Notes: a model not told the origin generated them from the letters alone. Shown: positions 29,703 through 37,965, numbered from the stretch's first letter. The stretch: 64,000 nt of DNA from Mycobacterium colombiense (GCF_003284975.1 NZ_QMEU01000007.1:1-64000); one strand, 5' to 3'. A program made the numbers and translations.

Positions 29703-30899
29703 ATGGCATACGACGTCGCCCGGGTGCGCGGACTGCATCCGTCGCTGGGTGACGGGTGGGTGCACTTCGACGCCCCGGGCGGGATGCTGGTTCCCGATTC
29801 CGTCGCGACCACCGTGTCGACCGCCTTCCGCCGGTCCGGTCCCACCACCGTGGGCGCGCATCCGTCGGCGCAGCGCAGTGCCGCCGTTCTCGAGGCTGCG
29901 CGGGCGGCGGTGGCCGATCTGTTCAACGTCGAACCCGCAGGCGTCGTGCTGGGCGCCGATCGGGCGATCCTGCTCTCGGCGCTGGCCGAGGCGTCGTCGT
30001 CGCGGGCCGGCCTGGGCTACGAGGTCATCGTCAGCCGCCTGGACGATGAGGCGAACATCGCCCCGTGGCTGCGCGCGGCGCACCGCTACGGCGCCAAGGT
30101 CAAGTGGGCCGAGATCGACATCGAGACCGGTGAGCTGCCGACGTGGCAGTGGGAGGGCCTGATCGGCAAGTCGACCCGGCTGGTCGCCGTCGCCTCGGCC
30201 TCCGCGACGCTGGGCACGGTCACTGACCTGCGGGCGATGACCAAGTTGGTGCACGACGTCGGCGGCCTGGTGGTGGTCGACCATTCCGCCGCGGCGCCCT
30301 ACCGGTTGCTCGACGTGAAGGAGACCGACGCCGACGTGGTGGCGGTGAACGCCGCGGCGTGGGGCGGTCCGCCGATCGGGGCCATGGTGTTCCGCGATCC
30401 GGCGCTGCTCAACTCGTTCAGTTCCATCTCGCCGGATCCCAAGGCGACCGGGCCGGCGCGCCTCGAGATCGGCGCGCACCAGTTCGGTCTGCTGGCTGGG
30501 GTGGTGGCCAGCATCGAGTACCTGGCCTCGCTCGACGAATCCGCCCGCGGCAGCCGGCGGGAACGCCTGGCGGTGTCGATGCAATCCGCCACGGCGTACC
30601 TGAACCGGATCTACGACTACCTGATGGTGTCGTTGCGCTCGCTGCCGTTGGTGATGGTGATCGGCCGTCCAGAGGTGCGCATCCCGGTGGTCAGTTTCGC
30701 GTTGAACGGCGTGCCCGCCGAACGCGTCGTGCAGCGGTTGGCGGACAATGGAATTCTGGCCGTCACCAACGAAAGTTCCCGCGCGCTGGACGTATTGGGC
30801 GTCAACGACATTGGCGGCGCGGTCACCGTCGGCTTGGCGCACTACTCGACGACGGCCGAAGTCGACCAGTTGGTCCGCGCGCTGGCCTCGCTGGGTTGA
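29703..30899 (+). CDS. Cysteine desulfurase-like protein without the PLP lysine, Rv3778c homologue
   Basis: 398 residues from ATG 29703 with Shine-Dalgarno AAGGTGG; an upstream reading to 29523 overlaps Rv3779-type DNA. Fold type I aminotransferase of the cysteine desulfurase/isopenicillin N epimerase group: [24 protein letters not shown] (the Asp-x-x-x pyridine contact) and a C-terminal domain. Where family members have the PLP-binding Lys before x-x-Gly-Pro, this protein reads Ala219-Trp-Gly-Gly-Pro. From memory Rv3778c also lacks it. It may therefore be a non-catalytic scaffold or bind PLP non-covalently. Confidence 0.88.
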   Translation: MAYDVARVRGLHPSLGDGWVHFDAPGGMLVPDSVATTVSTAFRRSGPTTVGAHPSAQRSAAVLEAARAAVADLFNVEPAGVVLGADRAILLSALAEASSSRAGLGYEVIVSRLDDEANIAPWLRAAHRYGAKVKWAEIDIETGELPTWQWEGLIGKSTRLVAVASASATLGTVTDLRAMTKLVHDVGGLVVVDHSAAAPYRLLDVKETDADVVAVNAAAWGGPPIGAMVFRDPALLNSFSSISPDPKATGPARLEIGAHQFGLLAGVVASIEYLASLDESARGSRRERLAVSMQSATAYLNRIYDYLMVSLRSLPLVMVIGRPEVRIPVVSFALNGVPAERVVQRLADNGILAVTNESSRALDVLGVNDIGGAVTVGLAHYSTTAEVDQLVRALASLG

Positions 30900-30912
30900 G
30901 CCCGGTCCGCTT

Positions 30913-31881
30913 TTAGACGGTCAGCACGACCTTGCCGTGCACCTCTCCGTCGGCGAGCTTCCGGTGCGCGGCGCCGGCCTGCTCGATGGGCATCCGCTCG
31001 CCGATGATCGGGCGGACCCGGCCGTCGGCGATCATCGGCCACACCTTGGCCGTCACGGCCGCAACGATCTCGCTCTTGCTGTTCGGCCCGCTCACCGGCC
31101 GCCCGCGCAGCGTGGTGCCGATGACGTGCGCCCGCTTGGCGAGCAGCTTGCCGATGTTGAGCTCGCCCTTGATGCCGCCCTGCATGCCGATGATGACGAG
31201 CTGCCCGTCGGTGGCCAGGGCGTCGATGTTGCGGTCCAGGTATGACGCGCCCATGATGTCGAAGATCACGTCGGCGCCGCCGTGCTCCTGCAGCCGGGCG
31301 ACGAAGTCTTCGTCGCGGTAGTTGATGGTGATCTCGGCGCCCAGGTCGCGGCAGGTCTGCAGCTTTTCCTGCGATCCGGCGGTGACGGCCACCCGCGCGC
31401 CCAGCGCCCGGGCGACCTGGATCGCGTGCGTTCCGATGCCGCTGGCCCCGCCGTGCGTCAGCAGCAGCTGGCCCCTGCTCAGGTGGGCGGTCAGCACCAG
31501 GTTCGACCACACCGTGCCGGCCACCTCGGGCAGCCCGGCCGCGTCGACCAGATCGACGCCATCGGGAATGGGCAGCAGCTGGCCGGCCGGGACGGCGACG
31601 TACTCGGCGTAACCGCCTCCGGCGAGCAGCGCGCACACCTCTTGTCCGACAGACCATTCCGCCACGTCGGCGCCGACTTCGCTGATCACGCCCGACACTT
31701 CCATGCCGATGATCTCGCTCGCTCCCGGCGGGGGCGGGTACTTGCCGGCCGCCTGCAGCAGGTCGGCCCGGTTCACTCCGGCGGCGGTGACCTTGATCAA
31801 GACCTCACCGGGTCCGGCGGAAACGTCGGGCACCTCCTGCCAGGAGAGCTGATCGGAAGATTCGGCGACGATGGCGCGCAT
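30913..31881 (-). CDS. NADPH:quinone oxidoreductase, Rv3777 homologue
   Basis: Zinc-free medium-chain dehydrogenase (quinone oxidoreductase/PIG3-like), 322 residues from ATG 31881; a GTG at 31890 is possible but the -10 box TAGCGT seven bases before the ATG favours the shorter leaderless form. GroES-like N-terminus with GVNRADLLQAAGKYPPPPG, nucleotide motif HGGASGIGTHA. Expected to reduce quinones or reactive enones with NADPH. Ends 13 bases from the convergent desulfurase-like gene. Confidence 0.9.
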   Translation of the reverse strand: MRAIVAESSDQLSWQEVPDVSAGPGEVLIKVTAAGVNRADLLQAAGKYPPPPGASEIIGMEVSGVISEVGADVAEWSVGQEVCALLAGGGYAEYVAVPAGQLLPIPDGVDLVDAAGLPEVAGTVWSNLVLTAHLSRGQLLLTHGGASGIGTHAIQVARALGARVAVTAGSQEKLQTCRDLGAEITINYRDEDFVARLQEHGGADVIFDIMGASYLDRNIDALATDGQLVIIGMQGGIKGELNIGKLLAKRAHVIGTTLRGRPVSGPNSKSEIVAAVTAKVWPMIADGRVRPIIGERMPIEQAGAAHRKLADGEVHGKVVLTV

Positions 31882-31888
31882 GGTGGCC

Positions 31889-31894
31889 ACGCTA
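31889..31894 (-). promoter_or_regulatory. -10 box of the quinone oxidoreductase gene
   Basis: TAGCGT on the minus strand, seven bases before ATG 31881; decides that start over the upstream GTG. Confidence 0.4.
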
Positions 31895-31918
31895 CCGAGT
31901 CCCGCTACCCTGATCAGC

Positions 31919-32005
31919 GGTGGCGTGGCAGAGCGGCCTAATGCACTCGCCTTGAAAGCGAGAGACGGCTAACACCGTCCGGGGGTTCAAATCCCTCCGC
32001 CACCG
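31919..32005 (+). tRNA. tRNA-Ser (anticodon TGA)
   Basis: 87-base class II tRNA with acceptor GGTGGCG pairing CGCCACC, the anticodon loop CTTGAAA, a long variable arm and the T loop TTCAAAT. Reads UCA. A -10 box TACCCT at 31906-31911 lies seven bases before its 5' end. Its last 24 bases are identical to those of tRNA-Ser(CGA) at 61633-61656, which is the likely integration site of the right-hand element. Confidence 0.97.
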
Positions 32006-32012
32006 CTCGCGA

Positions 32013-33131
32013 TCACTCAACGCTCTGGTGCAGCGTGGGTGCGTAGCGCAGCACGGCGCCCACCCCGTCGGCCGGGGAGATCCGCTCGTCGGTGCGCACC
32101 AGTGCGGCGCCCACCGAGATCGCCGAGAACGGCAGCGCTTCGTCGGCCCGCAGCGTCTTGGCAGGGGCGGCGCCCTGCTCGGACAGCACGTTCTCGTTGG
32201 GGGCGAGCGTCGTCAGGCCTTCGTCGGCGACGACGGTCGCGTCGCCGATGTCACCGATGATCAGCGTTTCCACGGCGCCCTGACGCAGCGCCGAGCAGAC
32301 CGGACCCAAGCCCTCGGCCGCCAGCCCCGACTGCCGCCCGATCTCGGCGGTAAAGCGCTGGGCGGCATCGTCGATGGTGCGCAGCTGGCGCTTGACGAAC
32401 TCGGCTTCGATGGCCTGCTCGATCTCGCCGAAGTCGTGCCCGCTGTGCCGGGCTCCGACCTCGAGTGTCACCGTGCGCTCGTGTAGCCGTTCCGGCAACT
32501 CGGCCAGCAGATCGGACCGCGAGCGCACCTCGCCCACCACAAAGATCACCTCGATGGCCTTGTCGTCGGCCAGTTCGGCGACGCGGTCGGCGACGGCGCG
32601 CAGGTTCTTGCGTGCGGCCTCTTCGGTGCGCAATTGGGGGTCGCCGTAGCCCGCGGTTTCCGCACCGGCGGCTTTGTGCACGGGATGACCACCGCCGTCC
32701 ACGGTCTCGTCGCGCAGCGTTCCGCCGATGTGAGTGGTGATGTCGGCACCGCTGTGGTCGACGACCGCCAGCACATAATCGGGATGATCGAAGCTCTGCT
32801 CGAGAATCGGCACCAGATAAGGCAATTCGGACACGCGGACGACGTCGGTCGCGGCGGGGCGGGCCAGATGTTCGTTGATCACCACGCCGTCGGCGCTGGC
32901 GATCACCGCCCGCCCGCTGCGGCCGATCGGCGGCCGCAGGTTTTTGATCGCGTCCTCGATCTGGTCGACGACCGTAGCGGCGGCGTGCGAACGTTCCAGT
33001 TCTTCTTTGATTGCCCGCCACTTGAGCTCGAGTTGCGCCTCGGCGTCATGGGTGTCGTGTGAGTCATCGAAGTACACCGAAGCGAACGGCCCCGGTGCGT
33101 CCAGCAGCTTGCGGAAGCGTTGCGAGTCCAT
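32013..33131 (-). CDS. Balon/Rv2629-like ribosome-hibernation-type protein (bacterial eRF1 fold)
   Basis: 372 residues from ATG 33131. From remembered sequence it is a paralogue of Rv2629 (PFASVYFDDSHDT near residue 14, AVDHSGAD, FVVGEVRSRSDLL, LIIGDIGDATVV, RADEALPFSAISVGAALVR). This family has the eRF1/Pelota core fold; Balon and its M. smegmatis homologue occupy the A site of idle ribosomes. The role here is inferred from that family. A 62-residue gene lies 37 bases upstream in the same direction. The usual dormancy (DosR) palindrome was not seen upstream. Open extension to 33389 is rejected because it overlaps the small gene. Confidence 0.8.
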   Translation of the reverse strand: MDSQRFRKLLDAPGPFASVYFDDSHDTHDAEAQLELKWRAIKEELERSHAAATVVDQIEDAIKNLRPPIGRSGRAVIASADGVVINEHLARPAATDVVRVSELPYLVPILEQSFDHPDYVLAVVDHSGADITTHIGGTLRDETVDGGGHPVHKAAGAETAGYGDPQLRTEEAARKNLRAVADRVAELADDKAIEVIFVVGEVRSRSDLLAELPERLHERTVTLEVGARHSGHDFGEIEQAIEAEFVKRQLRTIDDAAQRFTAEIGRQSGLAAEGLGPVCSALRQGAVETLIIGDIGDATVVADEGLTTLAPNENVLSEQGAAPAKTLRADEALPFSAISVGAALVRTDERISPADGVGAVLRYAPTLHQSVE

Positions 33132-33168
33132 GCCTTGTTGGTTGCCCCGCGAGCCGGGGGACAAACAC

Positions 33169-33357
33169 CTAGCTTCGGTCGCCCTCGCTGTCGTCGAAGA
33201 AATGCCACTCGCCGTCGTGTTCGACTTCCATCCGCCAGCCGAGCTCGCTGTTGTCGGCCTTCTGGTCGACGAACCACGCGTGTGCGTCGTCGGCGCTTTC
33301 GATGTCTTTGGTCGCGACGACCTCGCCCTTCGGGTCGAGCACTCGATAGGTAGCCAT
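33169..33357 (-). CDS. Small acidic protein, 62 residues
   Basis: Starts MATYRVLDPKGEVVATKD, with a strand-helix-strand pattern and Trp/Phe/His-rich acidic tail (GEWHFFDDSE). I recognise no family by name. It is read just ahead of the Balon-like gene with a 37-base gap, so the two are probably co-expressed. Upstream, GGTTG and GGGAAC are separated by 14 bases, which loosely resembles a SigF promoter; this is weak. It is a credible gene because length, start and GC pattern at third positions fit. Confidence 0.65.
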   Translation of the reverse strand: MATYRVLDPKGEVVATKDIESADDAHAWFVDQKADNSELGWRMEVEHDGEWHFFDDSEGDRS

Positions 33358-33385
33358 GAAGGCAGTGTTCCCACTGCCGTCGTCG

Positions 33386-34639
33386 TCAACCGGATGGGAT
33401 TTCGGCGGTGATCGTGTCCAGCAGGGCTGTGTACCGGCGGGCCTCGGGATCGCGCCCGGGTTTGCCGCTGCTCACCACGCCGGCCGACAGGCCGCGCGCG
33501 GGGTCGGCCCAGATCGCGATGTTGACCAGGCCCAGGTTGCCGAACGCATTCGGTGCGTTACGCCCGAACGGGCCCCACCGGTTGGTGCCGAGGATGTAGC
33601 CGGTACCCCACCGGGCCGGCCGCAGCCCGACCGCGAAATCCGGTCGTAGTCTTCGGCATTCGGTCACCGCGCCGTACATGGTCTCCGGGCTGATCACCCG
33701 CACGCCGTCGAGTTCGCCTCCGCGGCGCCATATCTCGGCGAACCGCGACATCTCCTGCGCGGTCGACACCGTGTTGGACGACGGAATGATGGTGGTCAAG
33801 AACATCGGCGAATTCGTGTACGGGATCATCTCGTGCACGGTTCCGCCGATCGCCTTGCGGAAGATCTGGGCGACCACCGGCGGGAGCGTGCGCCCGGTGG
33901 CGTGGCTCGGCGCGACCAACGCGACGTCCTGTTTGGCGACGCCGAAGTTGGTCCAGCGGAAGCCGAGTGGGTCGAGGATCTCGGTGGCCAAGATCTCGCG
34001 AATCTCCTTGCCCGTGGCCGCGTAGACGATCTCGCGCACCAGCGGACCCCAGGTCAGCGCGTGGTACATGTGCATCAGTCCGGGACGGTAGAGGGGCCGC
34101 AGCTCGCTTAGCTTCTGCTGCGCGTACTTGTGGTCGTCGGCGCGGGTGACGTCGGGTCGGGGCCCGGTGGGAAAGGGCAGTCCGGCGCTGTGCGTCATCA
34201 CGTGCCGGATGGTGATCCGGTGCTTGCCGTGGCTGGTGAACGTCGGGATGTATTCGCACACCCGGTCGTCGAGCGAGAACACGCCGCGCTCGACGAGCAT
34301 GTGCACCACGGTCGCCGCCATGCCCTTGGCGGCCGAGTACACACAAAACGGTGTGTCGGGGGTGACGGTGATCTTCTCCGCGTCGGGCGGATCGCTCGGG
34401 GCATTGCCCCACCCGTGGCCGATCGCCCGGTTCAGCACGACACGGCCGTGCCGGCGGATGCACAGCTGGATGGCGGGGTGAAAGCCGGCCCGGTACCAAT
34501 GCCGGGCGGCCTGCCAGATCCTGTCGATGGCGGCGCTGTCGATTTCGGAGTGGTCCTCGGCGCCGATCGTCGTCACGGAGCCCAGGTCGGCCGGGAGGCG
34601 GATCCTGCCGTCGGGAGGCGCTGAACGCGGCTGGTTCAC
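33386..34639 (-). CDS. lipE: Esterase/beta-lactamase-fold hydrolase LipE
   Basis: 417 residues (M. tuberculosis LipE 415). Class C beta-lactamase-type serine hydrolase: catalytic SAAK at residues 102-105, a Tyr motif in MYHALTWG and HSAGLPFP. Such proteins are esterases in mycobacteria; a role in sterol or lipid ester cleavage is inferred. GTG start with -10 box TACCCT seven bases upstream. Followed after 28 bases by the small acidic protein gene. Confidence 0.9.
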   Translation of the reverse strand: MNQPRSAPPDGRIRLPADLGSVTTIGAEDHSEIDSAAIDRIWQAARHWYRAGFHPAIQLCIRRHGRVVLNRAIGHGWGNAPSDPPDAEKITVTPDTPFCVYSAAKGMAATVVHMLVERGVFSLDDRVCEYIPTFTSHGKHRITIRHVMTHSAGLPFPTGPRPDVTRADDHKYAQQKLSELRPLYRPGLMHMYHALTWGPLVREIVYAATGKEIREILATEILDPLGFRWTNFGVAKQDVALVAPSHATGRTLPPVVAQIFRKAIGGTVHEMIPYTNSPMFLTTIIPSSNTVSTAQEMSRFAEIWRRGGELDGVRVISPETMYGAVTECRRLRPDFAVGLRPARWGTGYILGTNRWGPFGRNAPNAFGNLGLVNIAIWADPARGLSAGVVSSGKPGRDPEARRYTALLDTITAEIPSG

Positions 34640-34646
34640 CCCAGCG

Positions 34647-34652
34647 AGGGTA
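34647..34652 (-). promoter_or_regulatory. -10 box of lipE (leaderless)
   Basis: TACCCT on the minus strand, seven bases before the lipE GTG and inside the 25-base gap after echA21. Confidence 0.4.
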
Positions 34653-34664
34653 CGTGGTGCGGGA

Positions 34665-35489
34665 CTACTCGCCGGTGAACTGCGGCGGGCGCTTTTCGAA
34701 CGTCGCCGAGATGCCCTCGGTCAGGTCCTTCGACGGCAGGAATGCCGCGTTCCAGGCGGCCACGTACCGCAGGCTCTCTGAGACGGCCGCGGTGCGCTGC
34801 TGGTCGAGCACGTCCTTGATGCCGTGCACGGTCAGCGGGGGATTGGCCGCGATCTCCGCGGCGGTGGCGTGCGCGGCCGCCAGGGTGGCGTCGGCGTCGG
34901 CGTACACGTCGTTGACCAGACCGATCTTCTCGGCGCGGGCCGCATCGATGTCCTTGCCGGTGAGCGCCAGCTCGCGCAGGTGTCCGTCGTTCAGGATCAG
35001 CGGTAGGCGGGCCAGGCTGCCGACGTCCGCGACGATGGCCAGCTTGACCTCGCGCACCGAGAATTTGGCGTCGGCGCTGGCGTAGCGGATGTCCACCGCC
35101 GAGATCAGGTCGACGCCGCCGCCGATGCACCAGCCGTGCACCGCGGCGATTGTGGGGGTGCGGCAATCGGCGACAGCGGTGATGGCGCCCTGCATGCGCT
35201 TGACCTCGCGGTGGAACACCGCGCGGGGGCCGGCCAGCGCGTCGCCGGACAGCAGCGGGGTGAACGAGCCGCCCATCGCCGGCACGTCCAGGCCGTAGCT
35301 GAAGTTGCGGCCCGAGCCGGCCAGCACGATGGCCCGCACCTCGGGGTCGGCGTCCAGCGCGGCGAACAGTTCGGGCAGCTCCGACCAGAAGGCCGGTCCC
35401 ATCGCATTGCCCTTGCCCGGCCCGATCAGCGTCACCTGGGCGACGTGGTCTTTCGTCTCGACGGTGACGGATTCGTATGCTTGCGCCAT
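34665..35489 (-). CDS. echA21: Enoyl-CoA hydratase/isomerase EchA21
   Basis: Crotonase-fold protein of 274 residues, the same length as EchA21 of M. tuberculosis. Oxyanion segments GSGRNFSYGLDVPAM and AVHGWCIGGGVDL are intact, with Asp and Glu candidates in VDIRYASADAKFSVREVKLAI, which fits the delta3,5-delta2,4-dienoyl-CoA isomerase-like branch. Leaderless: TACGGT six bases before the ATG. Divergent from the mycothiol-type gene with only 23 bases between start codons. Confidence 0.9.
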   Translation of the reverse strand: MAQAYESVTVETKDHVAQVTLIGPGKGNAMGPAFWSELPELFAALDADPEVRAIVLAGSGRNFSYGLDVPAMGGSFTPLLSGDALAGPRAVFHREVKRMQGAITAVADCRTPTIAAVHGWCIGGGVDLISAVDIRYASADAKFSVREVKLAIVADVGSLARLPLILNDGHLRELALTGKDIDAARAEKIGLVNDVYADADATLAAAHATAAEIAANPPLTVHGIKDVLDQQRTAAVSESLRYVAAWNAAFLPSKDLTEGISATFEKRPPQFTGE

Positions 35490-35495
35490 ATCGAG

Positions 35496-35505
35496 ACCGT
35501 AGCGT
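35496..35505. promoter_or_regulatory. Overlapping divergent -10 boxes (echA21 / DinB-like gene)
   Basis: Minus-strand TACGGT (35496-35501) and plus-strand TAGCGT (35500-35505) share two bases. Each lies six or seven bases from its start codon, so two leaderless promoters face away over the same site. Confidence 0.5.
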
Positions 35506-35512
35506 GGCGAAT

Positions 35513-36097
35513 ATGGCTCCCGACTTGCGACCCGGACCGCATTCCCCGCCCACCGACGAGCTGCACAGCGCCGAGGACACGCTGGGGGTGCTGCAGCGGG
35601 TGGTCCACACCATCGCCGCCGGCGACCTGTCCCGACGGACGCCCTGCACGGAATTCGACGTCTCAGCGCTGACCGGGCATCTGCTGAACTCGATCTCGGC
35701 GCTGGGCGGCATGGTCGGCGCCCAGATCCCGGAGCGCGAGGAAGGCGATTCGGTGGAGCGCCAGGTGATCGCCGCGGCCCGGCCCACGCTGGACGCCTGG
35801 CACCGCCACGGCCTGGACGGGTCGGTGCCGTTCGGCAAGGGCGAGATCCCCGCGAAAAGCGCGTGCGGCATCCTGTCGATCGAATTCCTGGTCCACGCTT
35901 GGGATTACGCCGCCGCGGTGGGCCACGACGTCAACGCGCCCGAGCCGTTGTCCGAATACGTGCTGGGCCTGGCGCGGCAGATCATCAGGCCGGAGCTACG
36001 CGGTCAGGCCGGATTCGACGACCCGGTCGACGTCCCCGAGGACGCCGGCGCGCTCGAACAGTTGGTCGCGTTCACGGGCCGCAACCCAGTGGGCTGA
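35513..36097 (+). CDS. TIGR03086-type DinB/mycothiol family protein, Rv3773c homologue
   Basis: 194 residues from ATG 35513 (-10 box seven bases upstream). Helical-bundle protein of the mycothiol-dependent maleylpyruvate isomerase family: TPCTEFDVSALTGHLLNSI and FLVHAWDYAAAVG carry the likely metal-binding His and Asp residues. Substrate unknown. Divergent partner of echA21. It is the second DinB-fold gene in the window, but of a different branch from 13034-13657. Confidence 0.85.
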   Translation: MAPDLRPGPHSPPTDELHSAEDTLGVLQRVVHTIAAGDLSRRTPCTEFDVSALTGHLLNSISALGGMVGAQIPEREEGDSVERQVIAAARPTLDAWHRHGLDGSVPFGKGEIPAKSACGILSIEFLVHAWDYAAAVGHDVNAPEPLSEYVLGLARQIIRPELRGQAGFDDPVDVPEDAGALEQLVAFTGRNPVG

Positions 36098-36124
36098 TTC
36101 GGGCTGTATATCCCGCTAGTGCTG

Positions 36125-36223
36125 TCGAGTGTGAAGTCTGGGCATCGAGTGTGAAGCCACGGCGGGTTCGCACGGCGTGCGCCGCCCTGGATGCACGCTC
36201 AACGCCGTCAATTCAACACTCGG
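36125..36223. repeat. Short repeat cluster TCGAGTGTGAAG
   Basis: TCGAGTGTGAAG occurs at 36125-36136 and 36145-36156 in direct orientation, 20 bases apart. A near-complement (TTCAACACTCGG) follows at 36212-36223. The whole 36098-36253 gap has no gene. The inverted copy could fold back on the first two and serve as a terminator for the converging genes. Confidence 0.5.
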
Positions 36224-36253
36224 CGGCACGAAGGCACAGCCGAGAACCCAGAC

Positions 36254-36715
36254 CTACTCGCGTTCCAGGTAGAAGTAGTAGTACTTGCCGTTATCCCGCA
36301 CGCCCTTGCCGTTCATGATGCCCAGCACGGCGTCGTCGTCGATCTTCTTGAAGTGGTCGTGCACCGGCTGGCCGTCGTAAACCATGGTGGCGGTGACCTC
36401 TCCGCGGAAGTCCTCTAGCCACAGGCTGGCCTCGCCCTTGCCCAGCTCGACGTTGGAGAACTTGTTGCCGTCGGCGTCCAGGCAGACCAGCGGCTGCACG
36501 TCGCGGGCGGACTTGAAGGTCTTGCCGTACCAGCCGGCCTTTTCCAACTGGCCGTTCATCTTGTGGCCGGTCTGGAATTCGCCGCCCTTCCATTCGCCGA
36601 GCATCCCCTCGATGGTCGCGGGTGCCAGTTCGGCCCAGAAGTCGTCGAGCTCGGAATCCGCGATGTCGCCGCTGCGCTCTTTGAACTCGGTGAACTTCTT
36701 CCGCGCGAGGTCCAC
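36254..36715 (-). CDS. GXWXG / DUF4334 protein
   Basis: 153 residues from GTG 36715, which has a clean Shine-Dalgarno AAGGAG six bases away; open extension to 36982 overlaps hisC2. The GXWXG motif is GEWKG near residue 45, followed by a C-terminal DUF4334 part ending GKYYYFYLERE. The family is predicted to bind small ligands in a calycin-like barrel; no function is known. Ten bases after the hisC2 stop, so co-transcribed with it. Confidence 0.85.
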   Translation of the reverse strand: MDLARKKFTEFKERSGDIADSELDDFWAELAPATIEGMLGEWKGGEFQTGHKMNGQLEKAGWYGKTFKSARDVQPLVCLDADGNKFSNVELGKGEASLWLEDFRGEVTATMVYDGQPVHDHFKKIDDDAVLGIMNGKGVRDNGKYYYFYLERE

Positions 36716-36725
36716 GGGCGACTCC

Positions 36726-37793
36726 TTACGATTCGGTGCGGGCAATCCAATCGCGGGCAAAATGCAGCAGGGCGTCATTTTCCTCCGGCGCCCCAATGGT
36801 GACACGCACACCCTCGTCAGCAAACGGCCGCACCACCAGGCGCGCCTCTGCGGCCTGCTCGGTGAAGTCGGTGGTGCGCTCGCCCAGCGGTAGCCAGACG
36901 AAGTTGGCCTGCGACCGGGGTAGCTCGAACCCGGCCTCGCGCAGTCCCGCGCTGACCCGGGCGCGCTCGAGGACCAGCGCATCGGTGCGGGCCATCAGCT
37001 CATCGGAGGCCTCGAGCGACGCGATGGCGGCCGCCTGCGCGACGTTGGTCACCGCGAACGGCATGACGACCTTGTCCAGCGCGGTGATCAGGTCCGGGTG
37101 GGCAACCGCGTAGCCGACCCGCAGGCCCGCCAACCCGTAGGCCTTCGAAAAGGTCCGCAGCACAACGACGTTGCTGTGGGTCAGGGCCAGCTCCAGGCTG
37201 TTGGGCAGCAGGCCGTCGCGGATGTATTCGGAATAGGCCTCGTCGATGGCGACCAGGACGTGCGGCGGCACGGCCTCGACGAAGCGCGTCAGGGCGTCCG
37301 GGTCGACGACGGTGGACGTCGGGTTGTTGGGGTTGCACACGAAGATCAGCCGGGTGCGGTCGGTGACCGCGGCGAGCATCGCGTCGAGGTCGTGCGTGTG
37401 GTCGGTCAGCGGCACCTTGACGGTGGCGGCCCCGGACACCTGAATGATGGGCAGGTAGCACTCGAAGCTGCGCCAGCCGATCATCACCTCGTCGCCGGCG
37501 GCCGCGGTGATCTGAACCAGCTGCTGGCACAGCGTGACCGAACCGCTGCCGACCGCGATGTGCTCGGGCGCGACGTCGGAACCCAGGTGCATGGCCAGCG
37601 CGGCCTTGAGGTCGACGCTGGCGTTGTCGGGATAGCGGTTGACGACGGCTACCGCGCGCTCGATGGCCGCGTGCACGCTGGGCAGCGGCCCGTGCACGGT
37701 CTCGTTGCTGGCCAGTTTGATCGAGCCCGGCACGTTCTTGCCGGGCACATACACTGGCAGTCCGGCCAGTTCGTTGCGCAGGCGGGCAGTCAC
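36726..37793 (-). CDS. hisC2: Aromatic/histidinol-phosphate aminotransferase HisC2 (Pat)
   Basis: PLP aminotransferase of 355 residues (M. tuberculosis Rv3772, 353). PLP lysine Lys217 in FSKAYGLAGLRVG, Asp184 and Tyr187 in DEAYSEY, NPNNPTS loop. The M. tuberculosis protein prefers phenylalanine/tyrosine synthesis over histidinol phosphate, which fits with tyrA further along the window. GTG start with TAAACT six bases upstream (leaderless). Confidence 0.9.
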   Translation of the reverse strand: MTARLRNELAGLPVYVPGKNVPGSIKLASNETVHGPLPSVHAAIERAVAVVNRYPDNASVDLKAALAMHLGSDVAPEHIAVGSGSVTLCQQLVQITAAAGDEVMIGWRSFECYLPIIQVSGAATVKVPLTDHTHDLDAMLAAVTDRTRLIFVCNPNNPTSTVVDPDALTRFVEAVPPHVLVAIDEAYSEYIRDGLLPNSLELALTHSNVVVLRTFSKAYGLAGLRVGYAVAHPDLITALDKVVMPFAVTNVAQAAAIASLEASDELMARTDALVLERARVSAGLREAGFELPRSQANFVWLPLGERTTDFTEQAAEARLVVRPFADEGVRVTIGAPEENDALLHFARDWIARTES

Positions 37794-37794
37794 T

Positions 37795-37824
37795 TCGACA
37801 GTTTACGTGTCAGCTGTGTACAGT
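37795..37824 (+). promoter_or_regulatory. Promoter of tRNA-Ser(GCT)/tRNA-Arg
   Basis: -35 TCGACA (37795-37800), 18-base spacer, -10 TACAGT (37819-37824); the first tRNA begins 52 bases later. It overlaps the hisC2 -10 box (TAAACT, 37800-37805 on the minus strand), so the two promoters may interfere. Confidence 0.4.
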
Positions 37825-37876
37825 ATGGCCGGTTCCGCGAGACCGGAAAGGGGTCGGTACCCTCAGAAAGTCCAAG

Positions 37877-37965
37877 GGAGGCGTGCCAGAGCGGCCGAAT
37901 GGGGCTCACTGCTAATGAGTTGTCCCCCTCAAAGGGGACCGGAGGTTCAAATCCTCTCGCCTCCG
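37877..37965 (+). tRNA. tRNA-Ser (anticodon GCT)
   Basis: 89-base class II tRNA: acceptor GGAGGCG with CGCCTCC, anticodon loop CTGCTAA, long variable arm (TGTCCCCCTCAAAGGGGAC) and T loop TTCAAAT. Reads AGC and AGU. Confidence 0.97.

Noticed and set aside
29585..29926. N-terminal extension of the GT-C glycosyltransferase
   Set aside because: It overlaps the divergent desulfurase-like gene; the GTG at 29584 fits the known protein length.
33132..33389. Longer start of the Balon-like gene
   Set aside because: The extension is the shadow of the 62-residue gene and has a Ser/Thr/Arg-rich, non-conserved sequence.
33358..33420. DosR box upstream of the Balon-like operon
   Set aside because: No GGGACT-N-AGTCCC-type palindrome is present; only a weak SigF-like pair.
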